Positions 1 through 32,384 are shown, counted from the stretch's first letter. The stretch is DNA of 64,000 nucleotides from Mixophyes australis (GCA_036250195.1 JAVHZZ010000006.1:184151350-184215349); one strand, 5' to 3'. Numbers and translations: made by a program. Notes: generated by a model from the letters alone, not told the origin.

Positions 1-728
1 AAATAAATAAATAAAATTGTACAGAACCTCAGGCTATCAAATGCTTCTTCTTTGCTTGCCAAAGTAAGGTTTAAGAGATAAAGTGCTCTCATGTGTCCCA
101 GGACTGATTGTTTCTGAATCTGGGGCTGCAGAATGCTGCCTGTTTTTTCCATTTAGACTCAGGAAAGCCTGTTTGACACACACCAATGAGTGCGATTTGT
201 TGTTAGTACATCATGAACGCATTTCATCATGGAACACACACATTCAAATAATTGCCGCAGGGCAAGATGGGAGATTCTGTGCACATCAGAGTGTGAAAAA
301 ATCATTTAAAAAAAATAAATTAAATAAAATCAGATTTTGATTTTTTTTGGATTCTTTTAAAAAAACTGATCAACAAGTAAACCAAGTAAAAACACTAATA
401 TAAAAAGTTCTTTAAAAATACTGTATCTTTAATATATTCAATTTAAATGACTTGACAGTGTCATCAACCTGCAGTTACCTTTTTTAAACCCTTTGAGGCA
501 TATTTAATTAGGTCCGATGCCCGGGATTACGTGCAGCTGCACATGTAAAGTGACAATGCGGTACCGCAACATCGTGGCTTTCCCTTCGCAACCCTATGGA
601 TTGCGCACACAGAAATCTGCCGTGTTGCGGTAACATGACTTGTGCAGGACTAATTGACTATGCCCAGAACATCACAATAAATTCAATATGTACTGGTTTC
701 TCAAACATACCTATTGGAGTGCACACAC
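1..728. other. Part of last SMARCE1 intron
   Basis: This is AT-rich intron sequence between exon 10 and the unseen terminal exon. I looked for the acidic C-terminal tail of BAF57 on the minus strand and did not find it here. Nothing else is recognised. Confidence 0.6.
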
Positions 729-20668
<19,940 letters not shown>

Positions 20669-20675
<7 letters not shown>

Positions 20676-20710
20676 TTTTGCTGATTACTCTTTCACAGTT
20701 CACAATGAAC
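20669..20710 (-). CDS. SMARCE1: SMARCE1 exon 2, start codon exon
   Basis: The start ATG is at 20675-20673, followed by TCA and one base, then the donor GTAAGT. Joined to the next exon it reads M-S-K-R-P-S-Y, as in other vertebrates. Only 7 bases are coding (20669-20675). The upstream border at 20710 is a plausible acceptor (pyrimidine-rich, ending GAAG) and is less certain than the start codon. Confidence 0.88.
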
Positions 20711-20967
20711 CTTCAAATCAAAAAGAAATGGTTACAAGGATATTCTAAATGGGATACTCCTCTTCTGTACTGGATAATAGTCATATTTTGAACATAGGAG
20801 ACATTTCTAAGTACACAACATATTACATTTTCAATAATGTTAATTATAACAATGTTTTCATATATATACCACTTGTGCTTTTGGTTACAATTTTGTGATG
20901 AAGTGAAAAAAAACAACCCTCAAATGAACCTTAATTTTAATTTACACTACTGTATAATTGGTATTTC

Positions 20968-21239
20968 AATTCCCGACCATGGCCTTATCTGTGTGGAGTT
21001 TGTATGTTCTCCACGTGTTTGCGTGGGTTTCCTCCGGGTGCTCCGGTTTCCTCCCACACTCCAAAAACATACTAGTAGGTTAATTGAGTATTAACAAATT
21101 GACCCTAGTCTGTGTGTCTGTCTGTAGGTGTTAGGGAATTTAGACTGTAAGCCCCAATGGAGCAGGGACTGATGTGAGCGAGTTTTCTGTACAGCGCTGC
21201 AGAATTAGTGGCGCTATATAAATAAATGGTGATGATGAT
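20968..21239 (+). mobile_element. 5'-truncated copy of the same SINE
   Basis: It starts inside the SINE at CCCGACCATGGCCTTATC and is intact to the TGATGATGATG tail. The tRNA-like head is missing. It lies in SMARCE1 intron 1. Confidence 0.88.
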
Positions 21240-21756
21240 TGTCAGGGGCTTGCCAATGTTTATACCAGGAGAGATTGGCTGACAAATTTTAATTTGGTGG
21301 CATGGGGGAGTCAGCTCAGCAGCCTATTAGGAACAACCTAAAGGAAATAAAATGTAGACTGGCCCATGGTACACATGTCCTCCTATCCTCCTGCCCATCC
21401 ATACCCTGGTTTACACCAAGAACATGTTAAACATACTGGGAGGCGAGGGGTACACATGCCCACAGCCATTCCTGTATTGCAAACCTCTATACCCGAAATC
21501 AAACCCAGTTATTTTAAACATATGATGCGCAATATTATAGTTTAATCACATGTTGTGTTTTCCTCCATAATTACCCACAACCCCTAGTGTGACTGTGCTC
21601 ACAACATGAGCACTGCCCCTCGCCGTTATCACAGATAGGCCTCACCTCCCGCAGCTCTCACAGCAATACACCGACAGCTAACCCAGAGAGCCCCTAGTGC
21701 CTGCCGGTGCCCACCCTGCCCTCTCCCCACCACTGCGGCTTCAGCCCGCACTCACC

Positions 21757-21860
21757 TCACTCCCGCACACCCCTCACTGGTCTCTTTGTCCCAAGCACAG
21801 GAAGAGCCTGTCTGCACTTCCGCCACAGCACTTTCCACACACACTAGTGCGGCACATTAA
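21757..21860 (-). promoter_or_regulatory. SMARCE1 promoter and 5' non-coding exon (approximate)
   Basis: Upstream of coding exon 2 the best splice donor is G|GTGAGT at 21750-21756 (minus strand), so a non-coding first exon probably ends at 21757 or 21756. A second usable donor, GAG|GTGAGG, lies at 21640-21646. The stretch is GC-rich relative to its surroundings and contains an ETS-type core (ACTTCCG on the plus strand, 21816-21822). No TATA box is seen, as expected for a housekeeping promoter. The transcription start itself is inferred, not seen. Confidence 0.5.
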
Positions 21861-22440
21861 ACACAATAATAAAACAAAATAATAATTTTAAAAAAAAAGA
21901 CACAAAACATATAATTCACATATATTTTCCCAGAGTGAGCCACAACGTGTTTTTATTACTTTGCAATTAATGAGAAATAAGGCGATCGCTGGATAGAAAT
22001 GAATAGATTGATTGGTACAGATTATGCTACATGGGATGTGATATTATTACAGTGATGAGAGCCACAGGTTTTGGATTTTGTAGAGAGGATGTATTTTGTG
22101 TCGAATCTACGGCTCGGTGTATCCTGTGACATAAAGGAGGTTACTGCTGGCTTCTTAAAAGGACTGGGATTTATAGGTTAGCTTAGTGTTCAAATCTAAA
22201 ACACGTTTCATATAGTAGTACTTACTACTTTGTCAAAACAAAACATACCTCCCAATAGTCCAGATTCCCGTCACCAGAAATGGGGCGGAGTTCTCCCGAA
22301 AGTGGGCGTGGTTTGTTGAATTAAGCCGTGTTTCGGGTGAACTGGACCCGTGATTTGAGCTGACTGGGGCTGGATGAGTGGTGTGAGAAAATGTTATTAA
22401 TATAAACAATATATAGGTAACAAATAAATACATCTTGTGG

Positions 22441-22534
22441 TTAGCTCCAATAGGACAGGGACTGATGTGAATGAGTTCTATTTACAGCGCTGCGGAATCA
22501 GTGGCGCTATATAAATAAATGGTGATGATGATGG
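22441..22534 (+). mobile_element. SINE 3'-tail fragment
   Basis: Only the last 95 bp of the SINE remain (TTAGCTCCAATAGGACAGGG to the TGATGATGATG tail). Confidence 0.8.
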
Positions 22535-22689
22535 TTATGGAAGGGATTTGTAACACTCATAGCTGACAACTGTACTTAATTTTCAGATGGCAGAGACATT
22601 TAACATTCTCTACTGTGGAAAATAAATACAAACAAGTTTAACATTAAATTGTATGGGATTTTTGTGCCTCACAAAAACACTCTACTACA

Positions 22690-23415
22690 TGCGGCCCAGC
22701 ACGCCTGTAAATGTGGCCCAGAAGGAGTTTTGGTTGCGGCAAGGGGGCAGCACTGTTAATGGAAAAAAAAATCCTGCAAAAAAAAGAAAAAATACTTACC
22801 TTGCGGTCATGCGGTCACGTCAGCTGGTACTCCGGCTCCCTCCCTTGTCTCCTCCTCCGTGCGGTGCTCGCAGTGAATGTCGGGCATGATGTCATCACGC
22901 CCAACATCCATTGCGGAGCGCAGCACAGAGGAGTCACCCGCGCGAGAAGAACAATCAGCAGCACAGAATTGGAGAAAAGAAGAGAAGAGGACAGGAGAAC
23001 AAGCCAATTAAAAGGTAAGTTAAGGGGGATTTTTTTATTATTTCAAGGGACGCTGACCAGTGAATAAAAGTCACCTGGTCCTGGAGCATCATGGACCTTA
23101 TCTCCCTGCTACATACTTCTACTTGTAATACTAATGGGGCATTATATATTATTCTCTTTGGCCCATTATAAGTTGTTATCCCTTAACTAACATAGTGGTG
23201 TAATTAGCAAAACAGGTCACAATTTGGGGTCACAGTGATGTATATGTCAGGTACAGCAGGCCTGGTCAGGGCACCCTGATATACAATGCCTGGCTTAAAT
23301 GCACTTCATTGATATTGCATCGAAACAATACAAAAAGTTATTATAGTATAATAACTAGAGAGGATTTTTTGAACAGGGCGATTGAAAGGTAAGTATAGGG
23401 GGATTTGAAAAAAAA

Positions 23416-23459
<44 letters not shown>

Positions 23460-23608
23460 TTTTTTTCTCATATATATATGTTAACTATGTTTTTTATGGT
23501 TTTTTGGATGATCAGCTATCGTTATTGTTAGTGTATCTTATGTGCGGCCCAAACCAACTTGTCGTCTTCCAATGTGGCCCAGGGAAGCTAAAAGGTTGGA
23601 CACCCCTG
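22690..23608. mobile_element. hAT-like terminal fragments and palindromic sequence
   Basis: The right end, read on the minus strand, starts CAGGGGTGTCCAACC at 23608 and continues with a GGGCCACATTGG block, typical of hAT (Charlie-type) element ends. A similar CGGCCCA...AATGTGGCCCA pair lies at 22690-22725. Between them are a GC-rich stretch (22800-22960) and a hairpin of A8-GTGA(TA)n against (TA)nTCAC-T7 at 23408-23467. No matching left terminus or target duplication was found, so the borders are uncertain. Confidence 0.45.
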
Positions 23609-24129
23609 CTGTACTATGTCTCAGTGTGTGTGTCCTTAATGCAGGGGAATTCTTAAAATGAATATATACAATCAGGATTATATACTCATTTTGATAGATA
23701 CACCCTGTACATCTGCATGTTAATGATAAATATCTAATCAGCCATTCATTTGACAGCAGCTTAAAGCATAAAAGCATGCAGACATGATCCAGGGGTTCAG
23801 GTGTTCAAACCAGAATAAAGAAATGTGACCAAAGTGGCTTTGACAATGGAATGATTGTGCCTGGTAGGGTGGTTTGAGTATCTCAGAAACTGTCGATTTC
23901 CTGTGATTTTCATTATTCAGTCACTAGGCAGAGAAAAACATCCCTTAAGGGTGCAGTTCTGTGGGCGAAATCACTGTATTAATGAGAGAGGTCAGAGGAG
24001 AATGGCCAGACTGATTCAAACAACTGCATGATGATATAATGTGAACATGGATCAGAATCTCTTTGGAATTTTTCCAACACCTTCATAAAGCCATTCCATG
24101 AAGAATTTTGGGGGCAAAACAGAGATTCT

Positions 24130-24904
24130 TGTTACACACTTACCTGTCCCCGTTCCAGCGCCGCGATCTCCACTACTTCCGGGTCTCGGCAGCGCTGTCA
24201 CATGACCCTGCAGGCAGGGAATTCAAAACTGCACTATAAAAAACCTGCTCTGACGCCTGGACAGCGTCAGAGCAACTTCTTCCTGTTCCTGACTAGCGAT
24301 TCCTGTGATCTCCAGTGTACTTTGCTGACCTTCCAGATTCTGCTCCAGTGTACCAGACCCAGGCTTGTTTGACCACGTTACCTCTTTGCTCCAGTGTACC
24401 AGACCCAGGCTTGATTGACCATGTTACCTCTCTGCTCCAGTGTACCAGACCCAGGCTTGATTGATTCGTTACCTCTCTGCTCCAGTGTACCAGACCCCGG
24501 CTTGCTGACCACGTCTAAATCTCTGCTCCAGTGTACCAGATCCAGGCTTGCTGACCATGTCTATATCTCCGCTCCGGTGTTCCAGACCCAGGCTTGTTGT
24601 ACCACGCATATATCTATATCCAGTGTACCAGACCTCGGCTATCCTGACCACGGAGTGGTTCCTATTTACCTTCCAATTCCAGTGAGACCGCAAGCTATCT
24701 CCCGCATCCTTACCTCTAGAGGCAGACCAGTGGACTGCGACCTGCTTTCCTCCACAGCAAAGCCCATCCCGCTTTGCGGCGGTTCTTGGTGAACACCAGG
24801 GGGTTCGTTAGACTCTGCACCACCGGCCGGCCAGCGCTGATCTAGAGTAAGGCAAGTACTCTATATTTATTACCTATATTACTGCACGTTACACAAGTGT
24901 TACA
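24130..24904 (+). mobile_element. Solo LTR, 775 bp, with ATTCT target duplication
   Basis: It begins TGTTACACAC and ends GTGTTACA, flanked by the direct repeat ATTCT (24125-24129 and 24905-24909), as left by LTR-LTR recombination of a retrotransposon. A TATAAAA box (about 24235) is followed at once by a perfect 10-bp hairpin (24247-24273). The 3' part shares GGTTCTTGGTGAACAC with the LTR at 28852. No internal retroviral-type genes are present. Confidence 0.85.
24343..24650 (+). repeat. Minisatellite inside LTR, about 46-48 bp x 7
   Basis: About seven imperfect units start CTCCAGTGTACCAGACC and continue with CCAGGCTTG and a TGACCACGT-like segment. The unit recurs in decayed form in the related LTR at about 29080-29330, so the expansion is older than this insertion or recurrent. 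The open frame through it is a by-product. Confidence 0.85.
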
Positions 24905-25039
24905 ATTCTACCCTGTACTAGAAATGTGTACCTAATAAAGTGGCTACTGAGTGTATATGAACCTGTTACAGTTAACGGCTACTGATATAAAGTTCTAGAA
25001 CAGGTGGTAAGCGGTCACCTATAGCAGCCGCCTTTCTTG

Positions 25040-25330
25040 TAAAGTGTGTTGTGCTCGCAAATATTTGGATGCTCCCAGGTCTTAACTCTAGCGTAGTAGA
25101 AGTTTATATACAGTACCATAGCGCAGAGATACGAGGCAGTAACTGTAAAACAAAGGATGAAGTCAGGATCAGTTCAAGGGTCAGGGGTCCGTAGCAAGCA
25201 GGATAAATGGGGGCAGACCAGAGGTCAGGGCTGGTAGCAAGCAAGGAGAATCCAATAAACAAGGTCAGGGGCAAACAGAGTTCAAGCAGGGTCTGTAAAC
25301 AAGCCACGGTCACAACAGGAATCAGGGAGT
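25040..25330. repeat. GGTCAGG-rich degenerate repeat
   Basis: Irregular recurrences of CAAGGTCAGGGGCAAxCAGAG-like words. The same style of sequence recurs at about 40160-40560, so both are probably pieces of one retroelement family. No coding sequence is visible. Confidence 0.4.
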
Positions 25331-25517
25331 GTATCCACAGAACTGGAGCTGGTCAGCAGTGTGTGGCTCAAAACATTATAACTGGCAGGGAGACTAAGCC
25401 CTTCCTGCCTTCAATAGTAAAATTATCCAATCAGAACCACCGGACATCAGCCCACAAAATCATCCACAGGAGGCTGCATATTCAATCTGGAGCTTCTGCG
25501 CACGCGCATGACTTAGC

Positions 25518-25904
25518 CAGGGCCGGTGCTAGGGTCTACGGCGCCCTAGGCATTTTTAAAAAAGAGGCGCCCCCCCCCCCCCCCCCCGCAAAAATCGCCG
25601 CCCTCCTCCCTCCTCCCTCCTCTCCTTACCTTGTCTCACCACCGCCGCCTCTCTGCTCCGTCTCCTCCCCTCCACTCACTGACACTAGTAAGTGGAGGGG
25701 AGGAGACGGAGCAGAGAGGCGGCGGTGGTGACAAAATAGCCTCTTCCCCCCCTCCCCGTCCATCTGAATGCTGTGCGGCGGCCGTGACAGGTATGGTCAG
25801 CGGTCGCCGCACAGTTTTAAAGTATTTTAGAATACTGTGGCGCCCTCCAGAGCCCGGCGCCCTAGGCAAGTGCCTAACCTTGCCTAATGGGAGCGCCGGG
25901 CCTG
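25518..25904. mobile_element. Non-autonomous hAT element, 387 bp, with 8-bp target duplication
   Basis: The ends are CAGGGCCGGTGCTAGG and, inverted, CAGGCCCGGCGCTCCC, both followed by GGCGCCxxAGGCA-type blocks. The flanks are a perfect 8-bp duplication, GACTTAGC (25510-25517 and 25905-25912), diagnostic of hAT transposition. The interior holds a C-run (25568-25587) and an internal inverted repeat of about 39 bp (25638-25676 against 25692-25731). There is no transposase, so it must have been moved in trans. Confidence 0.92.
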
Positions 25905-26243
25905 GACTTAGCTCTATACTGGGACGCAACTGTGAACAGCAGAGTTTTCCGGCTGCTGAGAAAACAGACGAGCCACTGCGGCTGCGGCTCGGACAGAACC
26001 ATAGTTTACTTGTAAATTTAACAGATTAACTAATTAATTTGAGTTTTCAACGACGACTCTGGTTTTATGCATGGTGATGTCTTAACACTGGTATGTCTCA
26101 AAAAAACAAAAAAGCGTAATGTGACATCTGTGTTGGCAGGTGAATATCAACAACGCAAGGATTAGAGCAATTCCTTTAAAGTTTGGTCACAATATAGGAC
26201 TACCATATTTTTGAAAAAAACCCAAAATGATGTGTGATAGTCT

Positions 26244-26380
26244 GTGTCTCTGTCTGTGTGTGTGTATATTAGGGAATTTAGACTGTAAGCCCCAATGGGG
26301 CAGGGACTGATGTGAGTGAGTTCTCTGTACAGCGCTGTGGAATTAGTGGCGCTATATAAATAAATGATGATGAAGATGAT
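26244..26380 (+). mobile_element. SINE 3'-half fragment
   Basis: A GTGTGT stretch, then GGGAATTTAGACTGTAAGCC to the GATGATGAAGATGAT tail, as in the SINE at 19957. Confidence 0.8.
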
Positions 26381-26827
26381 ATACCCCATTTTAAGATAGT
26401 CATAGGTTTAGAGCAGCTATATAAGATGTGACTTCACTGAACTGAAATGGCTTTGCACACCAAGATGTCTCCTCAGAGATGACAGGAGGCACAGAAACAT
26501 CTAAGTGCAATAGTAATTATAGCCCACTTTTGGACATCTCAAGAAATTATTCCCCACCACAAAGCAAATAGGGAGCCTCAGGAACATCATTATTGAAGAG
26601 CACTGGACGACTGCAGTGCGCTCATTTTACATTTCAGAAGTAAGTAATGTTTGCTGTGGTTCAGATCCACAGTTTTAGATAAAGTCTTACTGGCAGAGGG
26701 GTTGTATGCTTTATTGTTAAGGCATTTTCCTTTATTAATGAAGCACTGGGGGTTCAGGAATTATAGAGAGCCTTTATTGTTAAAGCAATAATGCCACCAT
26801 GCACCTGTACCCATCTAGACCAGTCCT

Positions 26828-27017
26828 GGGGGTAAATGTATTAACCTCCGGATTGTTGAACTCCCGCGAGTTCGCCATCTTCAGCGCTTAAATTTAAGGC
26901 GGTGCTGCCTTGTAAAGAGAAGTTTCCCTTTACAAAGCAGCGCCGCTTTAAATTTAAGCGCTGAAGACGGCGAACTCGCAGGAGTTCAACAATCCAGAGG
27001 TTAATACATTTACCCCC
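26828..27017. mobile_element. Palindromic MITE, 190 bp
   Basis: Almost the whole element is one inverted repeat: GGGGGTAAATGTATTAACCTC against its complement at the right, with arms reaching TTTAAATTTAAGCGCTGAAG. The outermost bases match the MITE at 50982. Flanks are too short to fix the target duplication, although CTG on both sides would fit 3 bp. Confidence 0.85.
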
Positions 27018-27419
27018 TGGTGAATAAAAGTGACCATACTTCAGGAGATGTTCTCTCACAGCAGTCAGAATAATCTATGATTTGGACAACCATGTAGAGC
27101 CAACTGGTTGCACTCAAGCAAAAGAATCATATGGGACCCAGTTAGTTCAATCAGATAGTAGTTATTGTGAACCCGCATCAAGTAAGGATCAGCAGTCCTT
27201 TTGGACTTATACACGATTTCAGCAAAAAACCTAATTAGCGTATTTATAGCAAAGTGTATACCTTATAGAATTCATTACAGGACTTTTATTGTATTGCATT
27301 TGCAGCACATTTCTACCTCATCAGGCTGAATGGAGGTAGGATGAGACCTGCAGTTGGTTCCTAGATGGTGGGCATTCTTATGTAGATCCTTAAATGCTAT
27401 GTGTCTGGGATAAGCCCCT

Positions 27420-28290
27420 CTCTGGTCACTCCCTGATTTAATATCTTATCATATATTCTAACAATCATACAATATATCATCTCTATTTTTGTCTGGAAAC
27501 TGCTCCTGAAACCCTTTATCTGTCACAAAATGCCCACTGCGCACTTGTGACTTGGAAGCTTACTGTAAGGGAACACAGGATTCCAGCCCAAATCTCACAC
27601 TCACTTCTTTCTCTAAGCCTACAGATTTACTGGTCCCTTTCCCAACACAGACACCAGCTTCCACACCTCTCCGCCAACTGCCACCAGCTACATATAAGGC
27701 CCGTAGCAAACCTATTACTCAATTATCCGGTTATGCACACTCTGTGCTCAGGTAGCTAAACAGTTAATCCTTTACACTCTGGTTTCTAAAGAGTTAACCC
27801 CAGCCAAGCAATCTCTCTCTTCTAAACATGCAGTGGATTTGTTTAGAACAATAAGGACAGAATTATTAAATTGTTAGATTTAATATACAAACGGTACAAT
27901 ACTTACAGATAATAAAAAACAATTAGATAAAGATTTGACATGCAAATAAAAAATTGCAAACAGTTATAAAAACAAATGGGATGAAAGTACAGAGCATAAC
28001 TTACGTATAATAATCTGTATTTCTGGGGGTAGGTAGAAAAGATGGACAGTCCTTCAATTAGATTGATCCCCAAGAAGCTGACCACTTTTTGTAACTGGTC
28101 TCAGCTTTTTAAAGACACCTTTACACCTTTCCCTACCTCCAGGGAGGTTGTGGTCTGTGACACATTTCACAATCACCATCTGCATGTTGCCTGATTTACT
28201 ACCCAATTCTACTATGTGACTTAAGTTTTCTGTGGAGTGTCACACAGACCCAATTTTATTATTAATAGATCACCTATGAATTTACCTATC
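27420..28290 (-). repeat. Dispersed repeat R, copy 1
   Basis: Matches 33980-34985 in inverse orientation over most of its length. Shared landmarks include TTAATATCTTATCATATATT, CTTACTGTAAGGGAACA, TGTTCTAAACAAATCC (minus) and TCTGTGTGACACTCCACAG (minus). It is possibly an LTR, but ends and target duplications were not resolved. Confidence 0.7.
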
Positions 28291-28851
28291 TATTGATACC
28301 AGATAGGCCTAGGTATAGGGTAAGTTGACCTTATACTCATTTCCTCATCTTCTCGGTGTGGCAAAATTCTTAATTTGACATATGAGTTGCCGTTCATCAT
28401 GCTATTGAGGATTATGTGGTTGGTCACTAATTTTATTGATTTTAAGTGGCATATTTGAAATTTAATTATTTTTTGTCTACATAAAATATAGCCAAGTCAG
28501 CACATGGTCTCCTTGAGCCAGACACAATGTTGAGCGGCTCCTAAAAGTCTATTCAGGTGTCAAAACTTCATCCTAGGCCAGGATATAGCTCACTGCAGGG
28601 GCCCTTGAAGCTGCCGCAGGTGACACTGCTATCTTTTAACACTGGGATGTGCAGAGCCACCGAATACACACACAAGACTCCCTGACTTCACATTTTACAC
28701 TTTAGTAGTTCAATTTATCAATGGATTCATTTCATATACCATATTTACACTGCAGTTGATTTAGGCCTTATTCCCCACAATTATGTGATGGCTTAACCCT
28801 CATGAATAACTAAGTTCTCTATATTCATGACACTATGGCATTGTGGATTAT

Positions 28852-29584
28852 TGTTACAAACTTACCGATCCACGGTCCAGCGCCAGTCTCTCTGCTGTCG
28901 GAGCCGCGCTTCTGGGTATTGGCGGTCACATCACTGCAATCTGGGGTGAGGAATTCAAATCTGCAAAAGGTATTTAAACCTTGCTCTGACACTCGGTTAG
29001 TGTCAGAGCAACTTGTAGGCTTCGTGGCTCCATTCTCTCCATGGATTCCTTGTGCTACATTCTTCTTTGCCTGACTCCTGTGTACCAGTGCTTCCTGTCT
29101 GACCATTCTTGTTTCTACTGCATTTTGTGTACCGACCCAGCTTGTTGACTATTCATTGCTAACTCCTTGTATACCAGACCTGGCTATCCTGACTCTGAGC
29201 TCCGCATTCTGGTTTTGCAGTTCGCCACCCGATTGTGCACCAAACCCCGATCACCCTCACTCCGAGACCGCCTTCTGATTCTGTATTTTGCCTACCGATT
29301 GTGTACTAGATCCGATTCGCCTGACTACGAGAATCCTACTCGGCTGTCTGACTACCACTTCCATCCTCCTTTTACATACCGGGATTTTCACCACCTCTAG
29401 TGCTTCATCTTAGGGGAGGCCAGTGGACCGCGACCTCCGAGCTTTTGGCAGCTAAGTCCATCCAGCCGTGCAGCGGTTCTTGGTGAACACAGTGGAGCTT
29501 GTTAGACTCGTACCTCTGGTCAGCCAGCGTCAACCTAGATTAGTGCAAAATACTATCTCCTTTACAATTATGTAATTCATTACA
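28852..29584 (+). mobile_element. Solo LTR, about 733 bp, with ATTAT target duplication
   Basis: It starts TGTTACAAACTTACCG, related to the LTR at 24130. ATTAT precedes it (28847-28851) and also follows TTACA at 29585-29589 (an alternative end is 29566, also followed by ATTAT). It has a TATTTAAA box (about 28970) immediately before a perfect 11-bp hairpin (28983-29009), and the shared GCGGTTCTTGGTGAACAC block near 29470. No internal genes. Confidence 0.75.
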
Positions 29585-29599
29585 ATTATGTTATCACTG

Positions 29600-32380
29600 C
29601 TACTCCACTTCTTTTATAAGTAAAAAAAAAGTCATAAATAGGTCCTTTAAATTTTGGTGTCTGCTACAGTTGAGTTATTTCAAAACATTGAATGTCCTGT
29701 GGATATTCCTGGCTTATGTAAATAAATGCAGGCACATTAAGTTTCAATACTTTATTCCACACTCCTGTGAGAGAAGGATACCTCCGGTTAAGTCTTTGTC
29801 AAATATTACTCCTTGTTGCCACTTGCCCAAATAATTCACCTAGGCAATAAGGGTGAAAGATGCACCCTTTTATATTATATATAAAACATATAACACACAA
29901 AATGATAGCAAACCAGTGACAACACCAGAGGGTTCACTACTAATTACACACAACTATATCTCACTAGTGTCTGTATCTCAGTCAGTTTGATGCACAATCC
30001 AGGCTGCTGAGCCATGCTCCTCACTCCTGTATCAATGTGGTAGGGACTCAGCTCAATATCCTACTTCTTTTTTCAGCTCCACAAAGAAAGCACAGTCCAC
30101 AGAGACTTTGATGTCCACACAGACACAATCCTGCACTAGTCTGACAGGAGTAGCGACTCCTAGTTAGCATAGTCCTGAAGTGAAAAAGCAGCCTCATTTG
30201 TCCTACACCTGCATCTTTTTAAACTCCCTCTTTCACATGGTGGTGCGTCTTCAGATGAGCATTACCTTAGCCCACAGCCCCACCTGGAATTGGGTTTCAA
30301 CTTATCAGGGCTGCCCATGGATCTCCCCCAGCCCTCAGTTCACTTGCAGGCACACTGTGTTCTGTGACCCCAGCCCGTCAACAAATGCAGGATGCGACTC
30401 ATTGGACACCTGCTGCCTGCTTATAGAAGTAGCAGCCAGGAGGCATATTTCACAACTAACAATACCCCAAAGTAGACACGTTTACATAGTAGTTGCACTG
30501 TCTGAAACCCCACATAAAATACCGTACATACATGGTTAGCACAGGGCATTCCAAGCAGGGACAAGGATGGGTGTCCAGCAGCCTAAGCCTCTAGTCTCAA
30601 TGCCTGGACACCCCCATCTTGTCACACTGTGAATATAAATGAACATCACACCACCCAGTTCCTACTACACCACACTGATCAGTCACTACAATAACACACC
30701 AAGCAGTCAGACCCAAACCATAACAAGTGACATTATAGTTATGTAGTTGCAGGGACCTGGCCATAGTCACCATGCTATTTTGATTACAGCAGGACCCCAT
30801 GGCAAGATCAGCAGGCTGAAGGCTGAGATATGAGGAAATTAGTAAAAAGGCATGCAGAAGTGACAGAAGAGGTACTTAATAGGACTAAAGGGCCTATTTA
30901 TCAATATTTATTAAAATTGACTCCGGCAATAAGTAGGACTTTTGACCACTGCTTATAACATAGATAAAAATAATTACTTAGCATAACTTAACAAAAATAT
31001 ATTGATACAGTGGAGGCATTTTAAAAATTCTACTCTTTATTACCTCTTGTGTTTAGAGGTCTGGTTGGATGGCCATCCAGCCAGCCTTTCATCACTCTTG
31101 ACAAAGTATGATGAGGTGTCCGCAGTGTTTGATAATAAAAATACTGGCTGGAGAATAAACCTTTCATCACATGCGGTGGGATGAGTATCTCACTAATGGA
31201 GTTCCGGAGACTGGACCCACACGGTTGGTGGATGGGTTATTCCATATTCATTTTAATTCTAGATAGCGTTCTTCTTTAACGTAGATAAACATTTTCCCAT
31301 CAATTTTCAAATATCTAAAATGTGGGAAACACTCAAATAATTGTCATTTTCAAAGTCAATACTAACCTCTTCATAAATACTGGCACATATGTGTGTTTAC
31401 TTTTATTTAAAAATAATGGATATTTTTAATAGCAAAACTTTTTGAAGTTTGAATGTATATTTATAACTAAATCGTTCAATATAATCAATATTGAAATCTA
31501 TTTACAGACAGAGCATTTACAATTTCTGTGCATTCGATTGGGACACATTCACAAATATTCAACAACAATTTGCAACAGTAAAGTGGTGTATTTTTCAACA
31601 TAATATAATGAAAATTTTGTGCAATGAAAAAAAATCACGTATTCTAGATATGTCTAGAAATTGTGATTGTATTCATCTATGGGTTTTTTGTATTGTATAT
31701 ATTCAATTCAATGTAAATAGTAATTGTCCACATTTGTGGACATTTAGCACTCCTGGGTATTTTTGTGTCAATGTATATTCTATAAGTATTTTTTGTGCCA
31801 GTGCGTCTGGCTGTCGGTGGCTATTTATGACATCACTCCCACTCCGTGGTGCGAGTCTCCGCTTCTCTCAAATTCTTGGTAGTTAAGGACATCGGAAGTC
31901 CACCATCAAATGGTGGCTGGGCTTCCACCATTGAAGCTTTCGATGTGATGGCAACTAACCATCACATCAAAAGAATTTGATGAAAAAAGTATTCATATCA
32001 TTTGCGCATGCATTAAAAACCCTGTATGCGCATGCGCAATACCCCTGCAGTGTGGCTGGCTGGCGATGGGATTGGGGGCGGGGGTGGGGCAGGACACGGA
32101 GTGGTGACTCACTGGAAGAGGCGGAGCAAGATAGGACAACACCGTTCCTGCCATCAGTGACTGACTGGTACAGCTGCTGTGCTGCACACAAAGTGCACTT
32201 GCAGGCAGCTGAGTGTGGGACTGTGACAGGTCTGTGTGTGATTCTGTAGTTAGCTGTGCTCTCATTGATTCTATGATAAAGTGAAATTCAATCAGAGCTA
32301 TCAATGTGAAAATGCTTTGAGGAAATCAAAAATGTCCTACATTATAAAAACAACAGCGAAATACCAGATGACTGCAACGA
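29600..32380. other. Intergenic, unrecognised
   Basis: About 2.8 kb without a supported gene. Near 31880-32040 there are short local palindromes (CCACCATCAAATGGTGG, GCGCATGC repeats) in a GC-richer patch. I could not assign it to an element. Confidence 0.4.
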
Positions 32381-32384
32381 TATA

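Noticed and set aside
24415..24792. 125-residue frame with repeated CSSVPDPGL
   Set aside because: It follows the LTR minisatellite. The unit length changes frame between copies and no family resembles it.
25207..26029. Pro-rich frames around 25.2-26.0 kb
   Set aside because: They cross the borders of the hAT MITE and its C-run, and coding across a transposon end is implausible.
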